From assembly GCA_005774595.1 (NCBI GenBank), contig VAUM01000084.1, positions 1 through 6,640 of the forward strand: a stretch of 6,640 nucleotides of DNA, given 5' to 3'. Source of the DNA: Actinomycetota bacterium (lineage in GTDB: Bacteria; Actinomycetota; Coriobacteriia; Anaerosomatales; D1FN1-002). A model generated the notes under the pieces. That model did no database searches. It worked only from the letters and a program-made list of their open reading frames with translations, and was not told the DNA's origin. This document shows positions 1 to 6,492 of this stretch, one piece after another (the stretch's first letter is position 1; every line of letters begins with the position of its first letter). Position numbers and translations under genes: made by a program.

Positions 1-140
1 CCTGTCGGCTCGATCAGGTCGGCGCTGCTGCAGTAGGGGCAGCGGAACGTGCAACCTGCGAGGCGGACCCGGATGGCGAGCCGGCCGGGCCAGTGTGAGA
101 TGTGGGCGGAGTCCCATCCGGAGAGGCGCCGCGTCGGGCA
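1..140 (-). CDS. Radical SAM protein N-terminus, NrdG-like activase, partial; start unresolved
   Basis: The minus-strand frame with codons starting at 140, 137 ... 53 reads through GWDSAHISHWPGRLAIRV, then LAGCTFRCPYCSSADLIEPT, to the window edge. CTFRCPYC (53-30) is the CxxxCxxC motif that holds the 4Fe-4S cluster of radical SAM enzymes. A WPGR-type segment shortly before it resembles anaerobic ribonucleotide reductase activating proteins (usual form DYPGK/R ... GCNFRCPYC). Lying 3' of nrdR on the same strand fits an RNR-related role, but only about 45 residues are visible, so the substrate is inferred. Oddity: this frame has no ATG, GTG or TTG between the motif and the 3' end of nrdR. A GTG at 141-139 and an ATG at 117-115 lie one base out of frame. 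An indel, a non-standard start or a broken gene are all possible. Another CxxxCxxC activase cannot be excluded. Confidence 0.6.
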
Positions 141-204
141 CCCGTGAGAGGGCGCTTCCGGCAGGTACGGTGGTCTCGGGGTGAGGATGGCGTGTCCCTT
201 CGCG

Positions 205-651
205 CTACTTGAGCCGCTTGAGTTCGGCCGTGAAGCTGTCGAGGTCCTGGAACTCCTTGTAGACCGACGCGAACCGGACGTATGCGACCTTGTCCAGCGC
301 GAGCAGGCGCACGAGCACCATGTCGCCCAGCAGGCTGGACGGGATCTCGTAGCGGAAGGTGTTGTGCAACTCGGCCTCGATGTCGTCGATGAGGCCCTCG
401 AGCTGCTCCTGGGTCACGTTGCGCTTGGCGGTGGCGACGACCAGGCCCTTGAGGAGCTTGCCCCGGTCGAACGGCTCGCGCTCGCCGCCCTTCTTGATGA
501 TCATGAGCGGCACTTCCTCGCGCCGCTCGTAGGTGGTGAACCTCTGCTGACACTCGAGGCACTCGCGGCGCCTCCTGATCGTGTCTCCCGCTTCCGAGAC
601 GCGGGAGTCGACGACCTTGGTCTCCTCATGTCCGCAGTACGGGCACCGCAC
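205..651 (-). CDS. nrdR: Transcriptional repressor NrdR
   Basis: NrdR is a nucleotide-sensing repressor of ribonucleotide reductase genes; in the (d)ATP-loaded form it binds NrdR boxes at their promoters. From the GTG at 651 the protein is 148 aa, close to the family's usual 150-155. Residues 1-40 form the zinc ribbon with CPYC (C3, C6) and CLEC (C31, C34), including the family-typical stretches TKVVDSR and RRRECLECQQRFTTYER. Residues 48-138 are the ATP-cone domain (VPLMIIKKGG ... YVRFASVYKEF). The start was chosen because NrdR proteins begin MRCPxC and a G-rich GGGGTGG lies just upstream; a GTG at 660 would only add three residues. The gene follows the LysM gene with an 88-bp gap that contains its own promoter and two NrdR-box-like operators, so autoregulation is likely. 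Its adjacency to lexA matches mycobacteria. Confidence 0.96.
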   Translation of the reverse strand: MRCPYCGHEETKVVDSRVSEAGDTIRRRRECLECQQRFTTYERREEVPLMIIKKGGEREPFDRGKLLKGLVVATAKRNVTQEQLEGLIDDIEAELHNTFRYEIPSSLLGDMVLVRLLALDKVAYVRFASVYKEFQDLDSFTAELKRLK

Positions 652-659
652 AGGCTCCA

Positions 660-675
660 CCCCTATATCTAGGCA
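660..675. promoter_or_regulatory. Second, degenerate NrdR box
   Basis: The plus strand reads CCCCTATATCTAGGCA, matching 11 of 16 positions of the NrdR-box consensus ACACWATATVTWGTGT, including the central TATAT core. It starts exactly 31 bp from the strong box at 691-706 (15 bp between the two), the three-helical-turn spacing known for paired NrdR boxes. It lies just downstream of the predicted transcription start of nrdR. On its own it would be weak; the spacing is what supports it. Confidence 0.5.
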
Positions 676-682
676 CGATGGC

Positions 683-711
683 ACCTTAGCACACAAGATG
701 TTGTGTGACAA
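683..711 (-). promoter_or_regulatory. Predicted nrdR promoter
   Basis: On the minus strand, TTGTCA (711-706; five of six to TTGACA) is followed by a 17-bp spacer and TAAGGT (688-683; TAnnnT type). A start near 676 would give a leader of about 25 nt before the GTG at 651. The strong NrdR box fills most of the spacer, so a bound repressor would block RNA polymerase. The -10 match is modest. Confidence 0.5.
691..706. promoter_or_regulatory. NrdR box (strong copy)
   Basis: ACACAAGATGTTGTGT on the plus strand matches the NrdR-box consensus ACACWATATVTWGTGT at 15 of 16 positions, with perfect ACAC/GTGT arms. It lies 40 bp upstream of the nrdR start and inside the predicted nrdR promoter spacer. 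This is direct sequence support for NrdR controlling its own gene, and possibly the radical SAM gene downstream. Confidence 0.8.
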
Positions 712-739
712 GCGCCGAGGCGCGCAAGCCGCAGAATCG

Positions 740-1087
740 TCAGGGGCGGCTGTCATCCGCCGGTACGAGAAGGTAGGACCCGGCCGCGATGTCCGGCGAG
801 GCCAGGCCGTTCATCGCCATGATGAGGTCGACGGTGCGCCGGGGGTCGGCCTCGGGGCCTGCGCACTCGACCGCGAGCTCCCAGAGCGTGTCCCCCGCCT
901 CGACGCGGATGCTGTGCACGCGGGGCGCGGCGGCCGTGCTGCGCGCATGCGCGGGCATCGCGAGCGCGAGGGCCGCCGCTGCGGCGGCACCCGCGAGGAG
1001 CAGCCGTTCCCTCGGGCGGATCGCCGGGGCCTGCGCGGCGCGCGCCCTCGCCGGCGTACGTCCCCGCATGGTCCTCGTGCCGTTCAT
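740..1087 (-). CDS. LysM-domain exported protein, putative SOS cell-division inhibitor
   Basis: A 115-aa protein. Residues 1-27 are Arg-rich and cytoplasmic in character; 28-45 (LLLAGAAAAAALALAM) form one hydrophobic segment, a signal anchor or a signal peptide with possible cleavage after AHA (46-48). Residues 58-110 are a single LysM peptidoglycan-binding domain (SIRVEAGDTLWELAVECAG ... YLLVPA). The ATG at 1087 has an excellent ribosome binding site; longer starts run into the LexA operators. The gene is divergent from lexA, and its promoter has one LexA box in the spacer and another over the predicted start. Small LysM proteins in this position include Bacillus YneA and mycobacterial Rv2719c; corynebacterial DivS is a related SOS product. 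All are SOS-induced and block division. The role here is inferred from architecture, position and operators. No hydrolase domain is visible. A plain cell-wall-binding protein is the alternative. Confidence 0.88.
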   Translation of the reverse strand: MNGTRTMRGRTPARARAAQAPAIRPRERLLLAGAAAAAALALAMPAHARSTAAAPRVHSIRVEAGDTLWELAVECAGPEADPRRTVDLIMAMNGLASPDIAAGSYLLVPADDSRP

Positions 1088-1093
1088 CCTGCC

Positions 1094-1099
1094 ACCTCC
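1094..1099 (-). promoter_or_regulatory. Shine-Dalgarno site of the LysM gene
   Basis: GGAGGT on the minus strand, with six bases before the ATG at 1087-1085. This near-perfect anti-16S match decides the start of the LysM gene against the longer open frame beginning at TTG 1174, which would place coding sequence over the operator and transcription start. Confidence 0.8.
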
Positions 1100-1157
1100 G
1101 CGCCCGTATCGACGTGTCGGGAGCCATGGTACGCACCCGGTCTGACAACGTCGGAAC

Positions 1158-1171
1158 CGAACACCTGTTCG
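1158..1171. promoter_or_regulatory. LexA box 1 (LysM-gene side)
   Basis: CGAACACCTGTTCG is a full match to the actinobacterial SOS box CGAAC-N4-GTTCG. It covers the predicted transcription start of the LysM gene (about 1170). Its centre is 26 bp from that of the next box, so both could be occupied on nearly the same DNA face. Confidence 0.88.
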
Positions 1172-1176
1172 CAATC

Positions 1177-1204
1177 AGTATAGCGAACACGTGTTCGATT
1201 GCAA
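1177..1204 (-). promoter_or_regulatory. Predicted SOS promoter of the LysM gene
   Basis: Minus strand: TTGCAA (1204-1199) as -35, 16-bp spacer, TATACT (1182-1177) as a strong -10. The spacer is almost exactly filled by LexA box 2, and LexA box 1 covers the start site. Transcription from about 1170 would give a leader of roughly 83 nt before the ATG at 1087. Confidence 0.7.
1184..1197. promoter_or_regulatory. LexA box 2 (LysM promoter spacer)
   Basis: CGAACACGTGTTCG is a perfect 14-bp palindrome and the canonical actinobacterial LexA operator. It sits between the -35 and -10 of the LysM-gene promoter, so LexA binding would exclude RNA polymerase. Confidence 0.92.
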
Positions 1205-1246
1205 GCGGTGGAGGCAGGCGTTCGTGGCACGTTCGACGCACGGAAT

Positions 1247-1260
1247 CGAACGGGTGTTTG
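1247..1260. promoter_or_regulatory. LexA box 3 (one mismatch)
   Basis: CGAACGGGTGTTTG matches CGAAC-N4-GTTCG except for one C-to-T change in the right arm. It overlaps the predicted lexA -35 element. Its centre is 45 bp from box 4. The mismatch suggests weaker binding than the other three sites. Confidence 0.6.
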
Positions 1261-1286
1261 CGTCAGGGCACCGCCGCGGCTATCCT
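1258..1286 (+). promoter_or_regulatory. Predicted lexA promoter
   Basis: TTGCGT (1258-1263) as -35, 17-bp spacer and TATCCT (1281-1286) as -10, giving a start near 1293 and a leader of about 27 nt. LexA box 3 overlaps the -35 and box 4 lies over the start site, so the arrangement supports LexA autorepression. Confidence 0.55.
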
Positions 1287-1291
1287 AGTGT

Positions 1292-1305
1292 CGAACCTGC
1301 GTTCG
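1292..1305. promoter_or_regulatory. LexA box 4 (lexA operator)
   Basis: CGAACCTGCGTTCG fully matches CGAAC-N4-GTTCG. It lies over the predicted lexA transcription start, 14 bp upstream of the ATG at 1320 and next to the Shine-Dalgarno AGGGGG. It is the likely main autoregulatory operator of lexA. Confidence 0.88.
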
Positions 1306-1319
1306 GTCAGGGGGCATCC

Positions 1320-1952
1320 ATGGTCTACAAGCGCGAAGTCACGGACCGCCAGCGCGAGATACTCGACTTCATCCGGGCCGAGATCCACCGTCGCGGCTAT
1401 CCGCCGTCGGTGCGTGAGATCGGTGAGAAGGTCGGGCTCTCCTCATCGTCCACGGTCCACTCCCACCTCGCCGCGCTCGAGGCGAAGGGCCTCATCCGGC
1501 GCGACCCGAGCAAGCCGCGCGCGCTGGAGGTCCTCGACTACCGGGACACCGAGCGCGGCATCGACTACGGCCAGGTGCACGCCGTCCCTCTCGTGGGGTC
1601 CGTGGCTGCCGGCACCCCGATCCTGGCCGCCGAGAACATCGAGGCGACGCTGCCGCTGCCCGCCGACTTCGCCGAGGAGAACACGTTCATCCTGCGGGTG
1701 AAGGGCGAGTCGATGATCGAGGCGGGCATCCTCGACGGAGACTACGTCGTCGTCCGCTCCCAGCAGACCGCGAGCGACGGCGACATCGTCGTGGCGATGA
1801 TCGACGAGGAAGCCACCGTCAAGCGCTTCTTCCGCCGCGGCGGCCGCATCCTGCTCCAGCCCGAGAACAGCTCGATGGAGCCGATCTGGGCCGACCGGCA
1901 CGTGGACTTCGCCGTGCTCGGCAAGGTCGTCGCGCTGTTCAGGCGCATCTAG
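1320..1952 (+). CDS. lexA: SOS response repressor and self-cleaving protease LexA
   Basis: LexA represses DNA-damage genes; RecA filaments on single-stranded DNA trigger its self-cleavage. The 210-aa product has the usual family length. Residues 1-70 are the winged-helix DNA-binding domain (TDRQREILDFI; recognition-helix region PPSVREIGEKVGLSSSSTVHSHL split over residues 28-50). The cleavage bond is A97-G98 in VAAGTP, and the S24-type catalytic dyad is S131 (KGESM) and K168 (EEATVKRF). The start was chosen as the ATG at 1320, with AGGGGG five bases upstream; the frame is open further upstream but that would absorb the operators. The gene is divergent from the LysM gene and convergent with hflX. 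All catalytic residues are present, so a functional SOS switch is expected. The operators it should bind are in its own upstream region. Confidence 0.98.
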   Translation: MVYKREVTDRQREILDFIRAEIHRRGYPPSVREIGEKVGLSSSSTVHSHLAALEAKGLIRRDPSKPRALEVLDYRDTERGIDYGQVHAVPLVGSVAAGTPILAAENIEATLPLPADFAEENTFILRVKGESMIEAGILDGDYVVVRSQQTASDGDIVVAMIDEEATVKRFFRRGGRILLQPENSSMEPIWADRHVDFAVLGKVVALFRRI

Positions 1953-1967
1953 CGACCGCCAGCCGGG

Positions 1968-3305
<1,338 letters not shown>

Positions 3306-3320
3306 GTTGCGCGTGGCGGG

Positions 3321-4481
3321 CTAGAGAGCGGCCTCGATGCGTGCGATGGCCTCCTGGAGGCGCTCGTCGGGCGTCGTGAGCGACATGCGGATGTAGCCCT
3401 CGCCGCTGGGCCCGTAGGCAGAGCCGGCCGGGACGATGACGTTGGCGTCCTCGAGGATCTTCTCGGCGAACTCGGCCGACGTGTACCCGTCGGGCACGCG
3501 CGCCCACACGTAGATGGTGCCCTTCGGCTTGGCGGCGCGGATGCCGATCTTGTCGAGCGCGGCGCACACGAGGTCGCGTCGGCGCTGGTAGACCGCGCAC
3601 AGCGCGACGTTCTCGCCGTCCTGGTCGCCGTTCATCGCCTCAATGGCCGCGTCCTGGACCGCAGTGAACACGCCCGAGTCGATGTTGCTCTTCACGGTGC
3701 CGAGCGCCTTGATCGCAGCCGCGTTGCCGCAGGCGAAGGCGACTCGCCAACCGGTCATGTTGTACGCCTTGCTGCAGGAGAACAGCTCGATCGCCACGTC
3801 CTTGGCGCCGGGGCGCTCGAGGAAGCTGGTCGGCCGGTAGCCGTCGTAGCCGATCTCGGAGTACGCGTTGTCGTGGATGAGCAGCAGGTCGTGCTGCTTG
3901 GCGAATGCGATGGCACGGTCGAAGTACTCGTCGTTCGCGATGGCCGAGGTGGGGTTGTTCGGGTAGCTGAGGAACATCATCTTCGCGCGCGCCAGCACGT
4001 CGGCCGGCGCGGACTCGAAGTCGGCGAGGAACCCGTTGTCCTCGGTCATGGGCATGAAGTACGACTCGCCGCCCGCGAGGATGCCGCCCGTGTGGTAGAC
4101 GGGGTAGCCGCAGCCCGGCACGAGGGTGACGTCGCCAGGGTCGACGAACGCGAGGAAGATGTGGGCGATGCCCTCCTTGCTGCCGATGAGCGCGAGAGTC
4201 TCGGTGTCGGGGTCGACGTCGACACCGAAGCGGTTGCGCATCCACTCGGAGCACGCGTCACGGTACCGCTTCGCGCCGAAGTAGCTCGGGTACTGGTGGT
4301 TCGCGGGGTTGTGGATCCCGTGCTGCATGGCCTCGATGATGCGGTGCGGGGTCGGCATGTCGGGGTCGCCGATGCCCAGCGAGATCACGTCGATGCCCTG
4401 CGCGCGCTTGAGGCCGGCCTTGCGGTCGATCTCGGCGAAGAGATACGGAGGCAGGTTGGCGATGCGGTCGGCGGTCCTCAC
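3321..4481 (-). CDS. dapL: LL-diaminopimelate aminotransferase DapL
   Basis: This PLP enzyme converts tetrahydrodipicolinate plus glutamate directly to LL-2,6-diaminopimelate, bypassing the succinylase/acetylase branches of the lysine pathway. From GTG 4481 the product is 386 aa, normal for fold-type I class I/II aminotransferases. Visible landmarks: the DapL-typical start ADRIANLPPYLFAEIDRK (4-21), SLGIGDPDMPTP (34-45), SKEGIAH (101-107), YPNNPT (173-178), HDNAYSE (203-209) with D204 for the PLP ring nitrogen, Schiff-base lysine K238 in SCSKAYNMTGWR, and substrate-carboxylate R365 in YIRMSL. An AGGAG site lies about 11 nt before this GTG; a GTG at 4493 (390 aa) overlaps that site and is less likely. 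The next gene upstream, dapF, encodes the following step, which supports DapL over other aminotransferases. hflX follows after 15 bp. Confidence 0.92.
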   Translation of the reverse strand: MRTADRIANLPPYLFAEIDRKAGLKRAQGIDVISLGIGDPDMPTPHRIIEAMQHGIHNPANHQYPSYFGAKRYRDACSEWMRNRFGVDVDPDTETLALIGSKEGIAHIFLAFVDPGDVTLVPGCGYPVYHTGGILAGGESYFMPMTEDNGFLADFESAPADVLARAKMMFLSYPNNPTSAIANDEYFDRAIAFAKQHDLLLIHDNAYSEIGYDGYRPTSFLERPGAKDVAIELFSCSKAYNMTGWRVAFACGNAAAIKALGTVKSNIDSGVFTAVQDAAIEAMNGDQDGENVALCAVYQRRRDLVCAALDKIGIRAAKPKGTIYVWARVPDGYTSAEFAEKILEDANVIVPAGSAYGPSGEGYIRMSLTTPDERLQEAIARIEAAL

Positions 4482-4627
4482 GATGGAAGGCACTCCTCTT
4501 CGGTGGGTGGCCTGTGCTGACACGCGGCGGCGCGCTTGGAGGGGCCGCACGCGGCGTTCATGGTAGCAGAAGCGCCCGACGGCACTGCGCGCAGGCGCGG
4601 ACGATCGGTGGGCCGGACGCGAAGGCG
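4482..4627 (-). other. 146-bp gap between dapF and dapL; possible promoter or leader
   Basis: This is the longest gap in the right-hand cluster. On the minus strand it holds a TACCAT hexamer (4565-4560), a possible TAnnnT -10 element but with no good -35. It also holds a short stem-loop just after the dapF stop (GACGC/GCGTC, plus-strand 4616-4629) without a T-run, and the AAGAGGAG ribosome binding site of dapL. A 27-codon open frame (ATG 4561 to TGA 4478) ends overlapping the dapL GTG. No riboswitch fold could be recognised by eye; a lysine riboswitch would be too large for this gap. Confidence 0.3.
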
Positions 4628-5500
4628 TCAGCCGTCCTCGTCGGCCACCTGTACGAGGCCGGTGAAGACTTCGGCGGCCGGGCCGGTCAGGTAGACGCGG
4701 CCGTCCTCCTCGGACCATCGGATGGCGAGCTCGCCGCCGGGTACCTGCACGGTCGCCGCGCGGCCGGCGATGCGCTCGCCGAGTACCGCGGCGACGAGCG
4801 TGGCACACGCGCCGGTGCCGCAGGCGAGCGTCTCCCCCACCCCGCGCTCCCAGACTCGCAACTCGATGCAGCCGTCGTCGAAGGCACGAGCGAACTCGAC
4901 GTTGGTCCGGTTCGGGAAGGCGGGGTCGTTCTCGATGAGCGGGCCGAGGGTTTCGACCGGTGCGGTGTCGACGTCGTCGACCCAGATGACGGTGTGCGGG
5001 TTGCCCATCGACACGCAGGTGACGTGCACCTCGCCGAGGTCGGTCGGGAGTGGGACGCCGACCACCCGGTCGCCGGGAAGCGTGGTGGGGACGTCGGCGG
5101 GCGCGAGCACCGGCTCGCCCATGTCGACCGTGGCGAACTCGAGGGCGCCCTCGGCGTCGCGCGTGAGCGCGATGCGGCGGACGCCCCCCGCGGTCTCGAC
5201 GCGCAGGGTGTCTGCGTCGGACGGCACCATGCCGCGGTCGACCACGTACTTGGCCAGGCAGCGGATGCCGTTGCCGCACATCTCGGCCACGGAGCCGTCG
5301 GCGTTGAAGAAGCCCCACGAGAACTCGGCGTCGGACCCGTGCGGAGGGCGAACGAGGATGAGCCCGTCGGCGCCGATCCCGAAGTTGCGGTCGCACAGCC
5401 ATGCGACGGCATCAGGGGTGAGGTCGATGGCGGCGTCCGTGTCGTCGACGACGACGAAGTCGTTGCCGAGGCCGTGCATCTTGGTGAAGCGCAGTTCCAT
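4628..5500 (-). CDS. dapF: Diaminopimelate epimerase
   Basis: DapF is a PLP-independent epimerase that turns LL-diaminopimelate into meso-diaminopimelate, the precursor of lysine and of the peptidoglycan cross-link residue. The 290-aa product is typical in length. It starts with the family hallmark FTKMHGLGNDFVVVD (5-19). The two catalytic cysteines are C75 in EMCGNGIRC and C227 in LACGTGAC, in the two mirror-image halves of the fold; substrate-binding segments include MGNPH (165-169) and NRTNVEF (197-203). The ATG at 5500 has a GGGAAGG ribosome binding site about 7 nt upstream. miaA ends 35 bp upstream, and dapL follows after 146 bp, so the two genes encode consecutive reactions. Next to miaA it keeps the order found in mycobacteria. 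Confidence 0.98.
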   Translation of the reverse strand: MELRFTKMHGLGNDFVVVDDTDAAIDLTPDAVAWLCDRNFGIGADGLILVRPPHGSDAEFSWGFFNADGSVAEMCGNGIRCLAKYVVDRGMVPSDADTLRVETAGGVRRIALTRDAEGALEFATVDMGEPVLAPADVPTTLPGDRVVGVPLPTDLGEVHVTCVSMGNPHTVIWVDDVDTAPVETLGPLIENDPAFPNRTNVEFARAFDDGCIELRVWERGVGETLACGTGACATLVAAVLGERIAGRAATVQVPGGELAIRWSEEDGRVYLTGPAAEVFTGLVQVADEDG

Positions 5501-5535
5501 CGCGAGGCCTTCCCGAAGGAGCGGCGGCGGTCAGG

Positions 5536-6492
5536 CTAGGATTCTACCAGTGCGTAGCCTTGGGAGGCCGCGTCGCGGGGCGTCAGCGCGGTGACGTCGA
5601 GCCACCGGACGCGCGGATCGGCGCGGAACCAGCCGAGCTGGCGCTTGGCGTAGCGTCGCGTCGCCTGCTTGATCGCGGCCACGGCCTCGTCGACGTCCGC
5701 GCCGTCCTCGATCACAGGCACGAGCTCCTTGTAGCCGATGGCCGCCGCGGCGGTGAGTGCATCCCGGTATCCCGCCGCCAGAAGGCCCTCGACCTCGGCG
5801 AGCAGGCCGTCTTCCATCATGCGGTCCACACGTGCCTCGATCCGCTCGTAGAGTGCGGGCCTCGCGGCGTCCAGGCCGAGGATGGTGGTGTCGTACACGC
5901 CGACGCGCTGCGCGAATCTGCGCGCCTGCTCGGAGTAGAGCGTGCCCGAGGCCGACATCTCGAGCGCGCGGATGACGCGGCGCACGTTGTTCGGGTGGAT
6001 GAGCGCCGCGGCCTCGGGGTCGGTCTCGGCGAGCAGGCCGTGCACGCCGACCGGGCCGAGCTCCTCTGCGAGTGCCTCGAAACGGGCGCGCTCGGGCGTG
6101 GCGGCCGCGCCGGGAGGGAACGCCCAATCGTCAAGGGCCGCGCGCAGGTACAGGCCGGTGCCGCCGCACACGATCGGGGTGCCGCCGCGCGCGGCGATGT
6201 CGTCGATGGCCGACCGGGCGTCGGACTGGTAGAGCGCCGCGGAGTACGGCTCGCCCGGGCCGACGAGGTCGATGCAGTGGTGCGGTACGCGGCGCTCTTC
6301 CGGCGGCCGCTTGGCGGTGCCGATGTCCATGCCGCGGTACACCTGCATCGAGTCGGCGGTGACGATCTCCCCCCGCAGGCCGAGCGCGAGCTGCTCGGCG
6401 ACGTCTGTCTTGCCGACCCCGGTCGGGCCGACCACCGCGATCACGCGGGTGCGCGCGCGCATGCAGCGAACGGCATCAGACGTGGCGGTCAA
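5536..6492 (-). CDS. miaA: tRNA dimethylallyltransferase MiaA
   Basis: MiaA transfers the dimethylallyl group of DMAPP to N6 of A37 in tRNAs reading UNN codons, making i6A for later thiomethylation by MiaB. From TTG 6492 it has 318 aa. Landmarks: P-loop GPTGVGKT (22-29), ADSMQVYRGMDIGTAK (46-61) with catalytic D47, the GGTGLYLRA segment (110-118), the HPNNVRRVIRALE region (166-178) and the C-terminal tRNA-binding helix RRYAKRQLGWFR (279-290). The TTG start has GAGAGG seven bases upstream and overlaps the preceding AMMECR1-type gene by 17 bp, suggesting translational coupling. An in-frame ATG at 6462 (308 aa, MRARTRVIAVVG) lacks a clear ribosome binding site but would fit the family's usual N-terminus, so the start is uncertain. 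dapF follows after 35 bp. Confidence 0.97.
   Translation of the reverse strand: MTATSDAVRCMRARTRVIAVVGPTGVGKTDVAEQLALGLRGEIVTADSMQVYRGMDIGTAKRPPEERRVPHHCIDLVGPGEPYSAALYQSDARSAIDDIAARGGTPIVCGGTGLYLRAALDDWAFPPGAAATPERARFEALAEELGPVGVHGLLAETDPEAAALIHPNNVRRVIRALEMSASGTLYSEQARRFAQRVGVYDTTILGLDAARPALYERIEARVDRMMEDGLLAEVEGLLAAGYRDALTAAAAIGYKELVPVIEDGADVDEAVAAIKQATRRYAKRQLGWFRADPRVRWLDVTALTPRDAASQGYALVES

Noticed and set aside
1220..1235. Two extra GTTCG half-sites (1220-1224 and 1231-1235), one helical turn apart
   Set aside because: Neither has a CGAAC left arm at the required distance, so they do not form LexA boxes.
1191..1319. N-terminal extension of lexA by 43 residues
   Set aside because: It would code through the lexA promoter and operators; the ATG at 1320 has a good ribosome binding site and gives a family-typical start.
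4616..4629. Stem GACGC/GCGTC just after the dapF stop, as a terminator
   Set aside because: Only 5 bp of stem and no T-run on the minus strand; such short stems are common in GC-rich DNA.
4484..5402. Long minus-strand open frame continuing upstream of dapL through the dapF region
   Set aside because: dapF is unambiguous in another frame there, and dapL starts naturally at 4481 with a ribosome binding site; the upstream part is Arg/Gly-rich shadow translation.
5506..5519. CCTTC-GG-GAAGG inverted repeat before dapF
   Set aside because: Part of it is simply the GGGAAGG ribosome binding site; the stem is too short to call a regulatory hairpin.
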